Part shown: piece by piece, positions 36,596-47,335 of the stretch | How the letters are laid out: every line of letters starts with the position of its first letter | How positions within the stretch are numbered: the first letter of the stretch is position 1 | Assembly: GCF_002234675.1 (NCBI RefSeq) | Contig: NC_019876.2 | Span: 24,515,371 to 24,579,370 of the forward strand | DNA from: Oryzias latipes | Lineage: Eukaryota > Chordata > Actinopteri > Beloniformes > Adrianichthyidae | Length of the DNA stretch: 64,000 nt | Reading direction: 5' to 3' | The notes under the pieces: model-generated | Database searches by the model: none | What the model was told of the DNA's origin: nothing | What the model saw: the letters and a program-made list of their open reading frames with translations, nothing else | Program-made: the position numbers and the translations under genes

Positions 36596-38214
36596 GTCTT
36601 TGCATACATATTACTTTATATAAAACAAGTGGCCTTAAATCATTGCAGCAAGAAAGATATGCTGTACAGACATGTACCCTTGGATTTATATCAGTTTTTA
36701 AATAAAACATAAAGAGCTTTACATTTCATCAAAAATGTTATGTAAGGTTTTCTTTCTTGTTGCAATGATTTAAGGCCACTTTTTTTATATGAATGTAACA
36801 CCCATTAGTTACACTAAGGAAGTAATCCCTCGATTTTTATGTTATTGTGTTTCTTTACTTTATTCAGTTATACAGTCATACAGTTGTATGGCTTAAGGTA
36901 GTTCCGATTTTAGCCAGCAGAGTGCGCGTGCGTTTAGAGACAGAGCCGTTTTTTTTCTCTTTCCTTTTGGATGCACTTGTGCCAGTCAGAACACGGACAA
37001 AGGACATGAACTCAGAGCTATACGTACTTTTTGGGAGTAACAGCTAAACTTTGATATTTTGGTGTGTGTGTTTTTTTTCAATCCTACTTTCGTGAGCGAG
37101 TGCTGTGGATAAACATCGCTGATTCTGTATATTTTTTTTCTTGTCGAGTGAATCTCCGGTGAGTAAAAATATCATTAGCCTCAAGATTAGCATGTTAGCT
37201 GAAGTCATTTTGCCTAATTAATTGGTCATTGTATTTTGTGAATGTATGTACATGTTCAATGTTGTTCGGTTGATTATAAAGAAAAGAAAAACAATCGGAG
37301 GTAGATTGAGTAAATGTTGGTAAAGTGTTATAACTCATGTGAAAATCCAATAATAATCTAACTATTGGTGTTTTGTAGCCAGCAATTTGGTGCATCTAGT
37401 TTTTTTATTAAATATGTCAATAAAAACACACATTGTGCACTGTTAGGCTACAAAAAAATATACATATTTGTATATTTTTTTTTATACAAATTTTTTTTTG
37501 TGTTGCTGTAAAACTAAAACTATTTTGCAGCTATGTTAATTTTGTCACTGAAATTCCCTTTTTCATTGATACAGTGAGAGAATACTACTGTGCAGTAAAT
37601 AAGTAGATAGAGATATTTAGAACATAAGTGAGACAAAAAAAAAATTTTTATTTCTAAATTTAGAACTACCACTCCTGCTTCGTGCAGGTTGTTTTTTTTT
37701 TTTTTTTTGGTTCTTCCCCAAAGTGAGTTAAAAAGATGGCGAGCCAGAACCGGGATCCATAGACCAACGAGCGGGACACAGGCCTACGCGCGCGGAGGGT
37801 GTGACGTCTGTTCAAGCTTCGCTGTTGTCTGGAAGGAGGATAACCATCTTTTCACGCAGATAAGACAAAAGAAAAAAATCACACTACCCGGGTAGATGTA
37901 CATTGACAAAACTCTGAACACTGACTGACGTTGAAGACTTACTGGACAGACATATTTTTCTTCTGGGCCCTTTTCCTTTATTTCTTTTGTATTCAGCTGG
38001 CATTTATACTAATTGATATAAAAGAACCTGTAGTTACTGTTTGTTGCAGGAATTTGTGAAAACAATATCTTTTTTTATTTACTATCTACATTTTGTTATT
38101 AAACTTGTTCCATCTATTCTTTGCAACCCCAGTGTCCATGTTCACTTTATCCTCCTAGAGCGTGCTTACCTCTTCTGATATTGGTCCAGGATTTTAGTCA
38201 CGTGATTTCCAGGT
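36596..38214. other. Spacer of the inverted duplication, no confirmed gene
   Basis: 36596-36775 continues the dispersed repeat also seen at 11456-11625. From about 36797 (TGTAACACCC) the sequence is not repeated elsewhere in the window. A GC-richer stretch, 36900-37160, ends in the donor-like CTCCGGTGAGT and could be an untranslated first exon or part of an LTR. 37730-37830 is also CG-rich with ATGGCGAGCCAG, but its frame closes after a few codons. An element end is possible, but I could not define termini. Confidence 0.5.
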
Positions 38215-38734
38215 ATTGTAAACAAAACTTTCTAAGTGGCAAATGAAATTAAATAATATTTGCTTCAAGAACTTTGCATTTTATCCCTCACCTGTCTGGT
38301 GATACTGCTCATATTTACTCTGCTGGGCTCAGATAAAGTCCTTCAATGGATTTTCAAGGTTATTTTGACCAGTTGGTTCTTGTGGGGAGAAAAGTTAGCA
38401 CAATTTAAATTATTTTAGGAACAAAAAGTATTTGGACATTTTGACTTGAGGCAAGATGCTATAAAAAGGCGTTCACTTGATAATACTAGAGTAATTAATT
38501 GGACATAAAAAAGAGTCAATATATACAGTATATTAAGTTCCACAGCACCTGCAGCCCATTTTTCAGACACCCTTTGCTGGACAGTGTCTTCTTGTATCGA
38601 TAATTCCTTAGCTAGCTGATCAAGGTCTGCTGATGCCTCAGAAATCCTTGTTACTGTCAAAAACATTGCAACATTGTTGAGTAATGTTTGAATGAAAAAA
38701 GTAAAAACTTCTTAAAAAAACCTATCTGGTTTTT

Positions 38735-39340
38735 ACCTTGATGCATCTTTTAGCTAGTGTCTGGTCAAGCTTTTCCACCTTCCGCTTGTTCCAGCCAATG
38801 GCCTGTATGAAAGGATATCTGTGGGTACTTCAAGCATCCCATTGTCATTGTTATTCCTGCTCCCTCCCAACTGCAACAAAGGTGATTTGCTTCTGTTAGC
38901 ATGGAGCAGCATGATGGATGAGCAATGCAGGGATACCCACCATCACCAAAATGGATGTATCCTTCAGGTGGGAATGTTTGATTGGCATAAATTGGTCTGT
39001 TATGCAGAACCCGTGAATCATGGACTAATCCTGGATATCCAAAAATATCTAAAAATGTGGCATTAGAATCACATACAGCCTGCATCTGAATGGAATAAAA
39101 AGATTCCTGTTAAAATAAACTGCATTTTCTTTTGGGCCCTTAATTCTTATGTGGCAGCCATCAATGCTCCCCATGACCTTTTGGAAGGCAGCAGACCCAG
39201 AGAGCTGCTCTAAACCAGTGGCGACTAATGGCAGTTCATTCACAGTGGGGAGCCGGATGACCCTGTACATCAGCTGGAGGATGCGGTCTGACCATCAGCA
39301 TAGAGGGCCAGGACAGAAACCTTAATGTTGGCAAAGCAGT
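38735..39340 (-). pseudogene. PIF/Harbinger transposase relic, right arm
   Basis: Mirror of 32515-33315 with the same frameshift. About 210 bp of the N-terminal region is deleted near 39285, joining GCGGTCTGACC to the upstream part. GSIDGCHIRI and GDGGYPCIA are still visible in separate frames. Confidence 0.85.
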
Positions 39341-39450
39341 AGAGAGGTGGAAGACCCTGTGAAATGTAACATTAATTATTCTATTTATGAAATTAAGTCT
39401 CATTTTTGGAATGTTTCTATTTATTTTGATGTCTGACATTTTATTTTATA

Positions 39451-39760
39451 AACTTTTAATGCTGGAAAATCTCATTTGGCTAGATTTTTGGATTTTCCCA
39501 TTGTTTTTTAAATATGAAACACTTTGTGTTGAAGGCTTATGTGGTTTTACTATGAAGAGAAAACACAAGACTTTCTCTGAACCCAATAGAGTGTTCAACC
39601 TTTCTGGAACAGAAGAGGTTAAAGCATTTTTCAACTGGAGCTCAATCTTTGGTTTGACATGAAAACATTTCCAGGAACAGCAGCTGCCTCCTCATATCTG
39701 AAACTTAAGGGGAAAAAGTGTCAGGTTGGTACAATCATAATACAAACCAATGCAAGCAAC
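39451..39760. other. Right-arm-only sequence beside the Harbinger relic
   Basis: About 310 bp are present here but absent at 32366-32372 in the left arm, where CTTGCATT joins directly to TATAAAATAAAATG. It could be an insertion on the right or a deletion on the left. No domain or terminal repeat was recognised. Confidence 0.6.
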
Positions 39761-40692
39761 TGAGTTAAAAAGGAATACATGTACATGAAATACATTTAAT
39801 ATTGCTATATTCATTAATCCATAAACAATTCTTTATTAACATAAATTAATCTTTAAAACTTTAGAATCATCTTTTTGGAAGACTATTTACTTTGATGTTT
39901 CATGTCAAAGAATTTTCAAGGACACTGCAGGGAGTTGAACCCCTTCTAGCTGAAGCCAGAGTTCCATCTACCAGTGCCTTTTGCTTTTATGACTGAACAT
40001 GGAAGCAAAGAAAAACCTGGAGTCCAACCAGCATATATACCCTCTCCATTTCTATGGGCTTGGGACCATCACAGAAAGTACACAGCTTTGTGACTCTCTG
40101 AGGCTGGATTATATATTTGTTTTTTATTTTATTTTCTTTACTGTTTTTAATTTTTTTTATTACAAACCAAGAAATAACTATTGTACATTATATACATTTT
40201 CATAAATACATGGAAATAAATCCTAAAACAGTTTTAATTAATGACTGGAAGTAAACATGTACACTTTTGTTAAAAGCTTCAATTTAACCACAAAAAATAA
40301 ATGTTCTTAAAATCTTTTTCAATGTTTTCCTGGATATTACCAGTGTCTTGTGTCATTACATTTAAGAATCTTGATTTTAACTTTTTTTGTGAGTGGGGGG
40401 AAACTAGAGCACCCAGAGAAAACCCCACGCATGCATGGAAAGAACACGCCAATTTAACCATGCAGCCCGTTTTTTCACTTAAAAAACAAAAACAAAAAAA
40501 CAAAAGTTGAACTCAATCACTGCACACACTCCCACTAGCTTCTAAACCCTGACCAATCATGATTTACATCTTTTCTATTTTTGGTTGTGGGGGGAAAACT
40601 GGAGCACCCAGAGAAAAACCCACGCATGCATGGAAAGAACATGCAAACCTTACCATGCAGCCCCTTTTTTTAAGACAAGGTTCATCTTTTTT

Positions 40693-41769
40693 TTAATTGT
40701 GTGCAGTCGCTTGCGTGACTTTTTTAGAGCAAAACAATCTGCGCCAAAATTTGGTGAAAGAAAACCTCTTGACCTTCTTTCCTTTCTTTGGTTCCTCTTC
40801 TTCTACCTCAACCTGTTCTTCTGTGGTTTCTCCCTCTTTGGTGATGCATTCCTGATTCCCAGAGTCAGTCTGTACAGAGACTGTTTTCTTCTCCTCAGCA
40901 TCAGAGTCAATCTGTACAGAGACTGTTTTCTTCTCCTCAGCATCAGAGTCAGTCTGTACAGAGACTGTTTTATTCTCCTCAGCATCAGAGTCAGTCTGCA
41001 CAGAGACTGTTTTCTTCTCTTTGTTTGCCTTCATTTCTTCCAACTCCCTTTTTGCATCTTCTGCTTCTTTTTCTCTGAGTTTGTTCAATTCAAGGAGAGC
41101 CTTTTTCTCCTCCTCATGTTTCTTCAGTTGCTCTTTCAGCTCAGTAATTGTGGATTCATGCTGAGCAGAGACCTCCAGTTTCTTGTTTAGGTCAGCATTT
41201 TCTTTCTCCAAATCTTCAACTTCATTGACCAGAACTTGATTTTCTGCCTTTAGTTCCTCATTTTCCTCCTGAGACTCCTGATATTTTCTTTTAAGGTCCT
41301 CAAAGGCTTTGTTGGTGTCTGGTTTGGGTCCTTTGCCTCCCTTTGCAGCCTTCTGCTCTTTGAAATCTTTAAGCTGCTGTTTCAGCTTTTTGATGCAAGC
41401 TTCATTTTTGTCATTGATGTCCATTTGTTGGATCAACACGGCCTTGCACTCTTCCAGCTCCCAGACCATGTCAAGGTTGGCCTGTTTCAGGGTCAACTGT
41501 TCTTCAGTCGTCTGATCTTTCTCTTCTTTTAAGTTGTTGAATTTCTGTCTCAACTCTTTGGTGTCAGTTGAAACAGCAAGTTCTTCTAGTTCTTTCTTCA
41601 ATTGAGCATTTTCATGCTCAAGAGCTTCCACCTTGGTAGAAAGAGCCTGGCCTTTTTTGTCCTGGATGAGGTTTTCATGGGCCTTTTTCAGCGTGTTGAG
41701 TTCCTCCAGAACTTGACTGAGTTTTGGGCTTGGATTGTTGCGCCTGTTTGCCTTAGTTACACGGGGCAT
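40693..41769 (-). CDS. Unrecognised coiled-coil protein with basic-aromatic tail, copy 2
   Basis: This is the reverse-arm copy of the gene at 30402-31436, 358 residues from its ATG. It has four 14-residue VSVQTDS repeats against three in copy 1, which accounts for the whole length difference. Outside the repeats only about nine residues differ (for example the residue after MP is R here and C in copy 1, and LNKLREKEA replaces LKKLKEKEA). The frame is open throughout, including the basic-aromatic tail with [14 protein letters not shown]. Its upstream region (to 42336) keeps the X-box palindrome and CRE-like sites. That both copies stay open while neighbouring transposon genes are broken suggests selection, recent duplication or gene conversion. 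Function is unknown. Confidence 0.75.
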   Translation of the reverse strand: MPRVTKANRRNNPSPKLSQVLEELNTLKKAHENLIQDKKGQALSTKVEALEHENAQLKKELEELAVSTDTKELRQKFNNLKEEKDQTTEEQLTLKQANLDMVWELEECKAVLIQQMDINDKNEACIKKLKQQLKDFKEQKAAKGGKGPKPDTNKAFEDLKRKYQESQEENEELKAENQVLVNEVEDLEKENADLNKKLEVSAQHESTITELKEQLKKHEEEKKALLELNKLREKEAEDAKRELEEMKANKEKKTVSVQTDSDAEENKTVSVQTDSDAEEKKTVSVQIDSDAEEKKTVSVQTDSGNQECITKEGETTEEQVEVEEEEPKKGKKVKRFSFTKFWRRLFCSKKVTQATAHN

Positions 41770-41999
41770 TTTTACCACTTGTTAGGTGTAAAATAACAGA
41801 AATGACAGAGTTTCCAGAAGATTGCAGAAACAAAAGCTTTTTGTCTCTGCAAAGAATGAGCTCCAAGTGTCCAAGTTTCCAAAGTACTCTTTCTAGAGCA
41901 ATAACCTTAGATCTCTTCAACCACAGCGAATGTTTTGACTAGAAATCTGAGATGTATATGTGGACTAGAGTGGCAGTCTACAATATGTCACATTATGTC

Positions 42000-42336
42000 A
42001 TGTGATGTCATGTGATGTCATATGATGTCATGATGACAAACTCACATCAGGTGCTCTGACATCATCATTACATAAGGGCATTGATGTCACGTGAGATCTA
42101 TGACATCACTAAACCCCTTTATCTTTAGAATTGTATACCTTTTATCTCTTGTTGTTTTTTTCTATTTTTTAATTAATTAGTAACTAACAAAAGCACCAAC
42201 ATCAGGTTGGTATAGTCATCATGACATCATAAAGCAGTTGGTGACATCAATGGGTCTTGACTTGGGCTTTTTGTCACGTTGCCTAGCAACATGACTAAGG
42301 CATCATCAAAGGGCCTTTGTCATGTTGCTAGGCAAC
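42000..42336 (-). promoter_or_regulatory. X-box palindrome and CRE-like cluster upstream of coiled-coil copy 2
   Basis: This mirrors 29828-30200. The X-box inverted repeat is at 42278-42336 with both 13-bp motifs intact, and the TGATGTCA run is near 42000-42050. Both arms preserve the motifs. Confidence 0.5.
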
Positions 42337-42534
42337 AGAGCTCTTTTCTTGGTACAGAATAGGATTGATGCAACCACTTACACAATGTATCAGCTCTCTC
42401 CAGCGGTTTAAAGAATGATAAAAGACAATGTTTAAAATTAATTTTAAACAAATATGCAATGAAAAACTTAAGAACAGACAAAAAATGTAAATTAAAAAAA
42501 CATACATTTAAAGATAAATACAGATAGGGCATAT

Positions 42535-42665
42535 AGACATTTTTGCTCTTGAGCACCTCCTGAGGTCACCAGCAGCTTCCTTTGCAGGTTGTTCCTCCTG
42601 AGTATTCTTAGGAAGTGGAGACGCTGGGCCTTCTCCAGCGCCGCTGTGGATTGCTCTGGATCGTA
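42535..42665 (-). pseudogene. C-terminal LINE fragment, right arm
   Basis: Mirror of 29500-29645, reading ALEKAQRLHFLRILRRNN. It is a short relic only. Confidence 0.55.
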
Positions 42666-42979
42666 TAAATGCACTGTTTACGTTTTCTGAACAAATCTTA
42701 TCAAGTTGGAATTTGGAGCAAGTTTAACTCGGCCAGATCTTCCTCTGAAGGATCAGCCGTACTGCATAAAATATTCATATTTCTGACAATTTCCTTTTGC
42801 TTTATTTTTCTATTTTTGCCAATTTCACCTGCTATATGTCTGCTTTTGAATGTAAACCACTCCCACTTCCCTTTGTTTGTCATTTCCATTCCCTTGACTT
42901 TCAAACATAGAGATTTGATCTCCTTGGTAAATATATCTTTTAGTAAAAGTTTATTGTTAAATTTCCACGTGTTGTGAGA

Positions 42980-44700
42980 TGGGTGTGTATTTTTGCAGTT
43001 TTAGGGAAAGGTTAATTAGACAATGGTCAGTAAGTGGAGACGGTTCTATTACACAGTTTTCTACATCTGCAGATATCGGTTGAGAAATAAGTCAATAATC
43101 TATTCTTGATCGCTGTGATTGTTTGAAGCACTAATCCATGTATAGTTTAGAGACGTGGGATTTTTTAATCTCCAGTAATCAAATGTGTTTGTTGACAAAA
43201 ATAAGTTTCTGATGACATCATTGTGTTCTGGTTGTTGTCCTTTAATGGGTAATCTATCAGGCCAGGAATTTGAAACAATGTTAAAGTCTCCTCCAATAAT
43301 TATTTTATCTATTGCTATGATTTTAGTAGAATGGAAAATCTTTCATGCGAGTTTTTCCAACCTATTATAATTTTGTAGTTTGTTATTGTACCCATATAAA
43401 GTCAGCACAATAATGAATTGCTCATAAATTTCAATAGCTGCTAATAACCAGTGGCCTTCTCTATCTCCAAGATGCCTAATTATTCTTCCCTGAAAACCTG
43501 TTAAACAGAATCATGACTCCTGCTGAGCGGCTCGTGCCGTGTGATAAAGGACTGTATCTCCCCATTGTTGTTTCCAAAATACTTCATCTGCTGGACCTGA
43601 GTGGGTTTCTAGCAGTAAAATTAGATTTGCCTTAAATTCTTTTGTAATATTTATCAAACCTCTGGTATTTAATGAAACAAAGAAAATAGACATGAACACT
43701 AAACAGAATACTTGGTGTCTAAATAAACGCTGAGATTTCCTAAAGATGCAGGAATGAGCAGAATGTCTGTCCAAAACCATAAAACGACAATACGAGACCA
43801 ACTTTCCCCAATAACATTAGTTATACGTTTTTTAATATTTGTATATACTTTGTTGTTATCAACCTTTGAACTCACATTCTAAAGCTTAACAAAAACACTG
43901 AAACTCTGGTCTTCATGGCGTCACTTTCCTCCCTTCAATCAGCGCGTATCCCTCCTTCAGAAAGGCTCTCTTCCCGCTCCGTATGGCTTGGTCCTCCATC
44001 GTTCTTCTTTGGAAAAGTCCTCTCTGAAGTAGATCTTCATCTCTTTGCAGACTCTGGCTTCCTGGGATTTTCTCCACACTTCATCTCTCACCGTGCGCAT
44101 TGCAAACTAGATCATTATGGCTCTTGGCATGTTGTTATTCACAGCGCCTCTTTTCCACTGCAGCCGATGAACGGTGTCCTGGAGCTTCTCCACAGACACA
44201 CAACCACACGGCTAAGGATACCGAGGACGACCTCTCTGGTGTTTTGTTGTCTTTCTCAGGCCCCCCCATCAGCCCCAGGTCCCATCTTCTCTTGTATCTT
44301 TAGCCCTCCAGACATTTCTCTCTCAACTCTTTGTTTTCTGATGAGAGATGCTCCACACCTTCTTGCAGCTCCACAAAATTTTATTTCTTCTCTTTTGTAG
44401 ATTTTCCAATCACATCCATGTGATTCTCTATGCCTTCCAATTTCTTTTCCAAGTCGTCAAATCTGTTCAACGTGAGGGAGGCTAGCATTACCAGCGCCAT
44501 CTTGTTTTTTCAAGGCTCCTCGTTTCTTCACTCTTTTTGGTTTGGGCTGTTTCAGCAGATCGGGTCATTCACATCCTCAGCAGCCGCTTGCTCCATTTGC
44601 ACCGTATCTCCTTCTAATAACTGAAGAATGACTAATCATGGTCGCTAACGTTAGCTTGCCTTGGGTTAGCCATTCTTTGAGAAGTAGAGAAAAAATATGA
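42980..44700 (-). pseudogene. L1-like LINE relic, right arm (longer)
   Basis: This is the mirror of 28130-29270 but keeps about 600 bp more of the ORF1 region (44300-44900), including Lys/Glu-rich sequence before the ORF1 C-terminal part at 43940-44290. Endonuclease remnants lie at about 43100-43780. Frames are interrupted. Confidence 0.7.
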
Positions 44701-47143
44701 AAAATGTATCTTGGATCAGGTATCTTCTTTTTTTATATTGATTTTCTGAGGCTTCTGGGGATGGTTGGTCTCACCACAATTCCTAATTGGACACAAAATT
44801 TGGTTTCTCTTTCAGAACCTGCCCCAAAAACCGCCACTCACTCCACCATCTTCCAAAACTCTCAGGTCACGTTTGTTCTGAAGCACTTGTTTTAATTTTA
44901 AAATTGATTATAGGTCAAATGTCAATCTTTTTTCTTAAGCCCTTGTTTTTATTTTTAAAGTTATGATAGGTCAAAGGTCACTTTTTTAAATTTTTATATC
45001 AATTATGGCTACTATGAAGAACCTATAATCTGACATATTCAGTTCTTTCACACTCTTTTGTTATGTATATCATTCCACATGTGTTAATTCATAGTTTTGA
45101 TGCATTCAGTGTGAATCTACAATTTATAGTCATGAAAATATAGAAAACTCTTTGAATAAGAAGGTGTGTCCAAACTTTTGGTCTGTATTGTAACTCATCA
45201 GTAGGATTACTCCAAAAATATTTGGCATTTTCCTCATTTTGTGCACCAACTACAACAGTAGAAATCTTGATCTTAAACAGTGCAGCTGTTTTCCTGCCTG
45301 CATTAGCTTCTGTCTTTATGTCAAATAGGATTCTAACACCATCTAAACAACAGGCAGACCTAAAAAAAATACATTTTAGATGGAAAATAAAGACACATAA
45401 TAAAAATGTCTACAATAAAGATTTACATTATCATCATGAGCTGAGTCATCTAAAGGCACGCCATGATCCAGGTTTAGCACCCGCGGCTGCGCTCCGTGCT
45501 CACCTTGCAGCCTGCGGCCTTCACTCCTCCCCTTTTCCTTCACACACATTTACCGTGTCAGAGACAGGAGTAGCAGCTGGAGGAGGCGCCAATTCACAAG
45601 TTTTAGGCCGTTCTAAAATCTGTGATATTACAGATAATAGAAAACCAAAAGTGGCACAGATCTTTGTTGTTTCCAAGCACTGAGCCGCCCCCACTTTAAA
45701 TTTGCGCCCGCGCCACCCCCCGTACGGACCGTTCCTAAAACCGTCACTGATTTTGGTCTATAATTTTCCAATCTGGTTTCTCGCAGGGACTTCTGGGAGA
45801 TTTCCAGGGCACTGGATTTTGGAATTGTAGATCCAGACAAAATGGTGAACGCCTATATAGTGCACTATGTAGTGAGTAGTAAAGGAATTCGGACATAGCC
45901 AGTGTTTTTCTTTGCATTTCATGACATGACTTTAGCAGCAACACAAAGTTGGAATTTTCTTTTATTCAACACAAACCTTAAAGGAGAAATAAACTGTTTT
46001 CCTGCTTTCATCACGATGTTTTGAAGACTGTTAGAAGAGATGTTTGCATTTATTGTGCTTCATGACGGTTAACAGCAGCACAGTAATAGAAGCTGTCACA
46101 ATAACGCAATGCATCATGGGAAATGCAGTGAAAAACAGTGGTGCTGATGACGGACAGACTTGAATTGAGTTGAATTTCCTCTGTCTGTGTGAACAGGATG
46201 ATGCACAGATCCAGCTCTTTCTCTGCGCGTTCTTAGTTTATGGATGACAGAAAAGGCAGAGTGGTCAGACAACCTGAAGATGTTTATTTAGTAGGAGGGT
46301 AAAGACTCATTTTACATGTCATTTGTGGTCCTCCATTGTTGATATTGGTTCATTTTGAACAATCCAATTCGATCCCATTCACTGACCTAAAATGGATCCA
46401 GAACTTCTTTATTCAAAACTTCGGCCAGTGTGACTCAGAGAGAAATACCTGATACTGAACAGTGCAGGTGAAGTTTTCCACATTCCTTGGATTTCTTGGA
46501 AGATAATCACATTTAAATTAAATATGTGTCCAAACAAACAAGTAAACAAGAATGAATGTCAAATCCATTCCCATTTTAGTTTTCTAAAGTCCAGCCCACT
46601 GTTGTTTTTCCACATCCAAAGAATCCAATCCAAATAGAACATTCTAGCACACTGCATGTTCATGTCTTTACAAATTCAAAGTGTTTCCACACATTGGACT
46701 GGAATGATGGACTGATCCGTGTTTGCTGATATCGCTGTGACAACATGTGACTCACAATCAAAATGGTATTTTCCAAGAAGATGGATTTATTTCATTTTGA
46801 AACTATTTTCTAATGGTTTAGGTCGATTCGATGAACAACTTGCCTCAGACAGATAATTGCAGCGCCTGGTGGGGAGTTGGAAATGCTGTGGAACAGAAGC
46901 CCAGACAGACTCTGCATGTTGTGAGTCTGTTGAAACCTCTGGCTGAGTCATCTGTCAGAAGGGAGAACTTTAGCTGGAACTGAGGGAAACAGCAGACATG
47001 AAGTTCAAGTAGACCATGTCTTCACCTCCTTGTATGATGTTGCTGTTTAAAGCTGTGACCTAAAATTCTTGAGTCTCCTGGGACTCCAGTCCACAAACCC
47101 AGTGACAGTCAGCAGATGGGAAGAATTCTGTCACACACAGGTT

Positions 47144-47149
47144 TTTATT
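47144..47149 (-). promoter_or_regulatory. Polyadenylation signal of ACOX3 copy B
   Basis: TTTATT on the plus strand is AATAAA for the minus-strand gene, at the position mirroring the copy A signal, about 190 bases past the stop codon. Confidence 0.6.
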
Positions 47150-47335
47150 AAATCTTTAATTATGGCTGAAATAGACCCTTTTTGATTAGAAAAAAATGCA
47201 GTCAAGGTGTTTGAAACATGTCATCTATTTGTGTGTTTGTACAGTGTTGCAGTCCTCATTAGAGACTTTAGTGAATCTGACCCAAAAGAGAGAAATGAGC
47301 ATTTTTGGTTGACAGTGAAGGAGGAAGATGAAGAT

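Noticed and set aside
40585..41190. 201-codon plus-strand frame
   Set aside because: Antisense shadow of coiled-coil copy 2.
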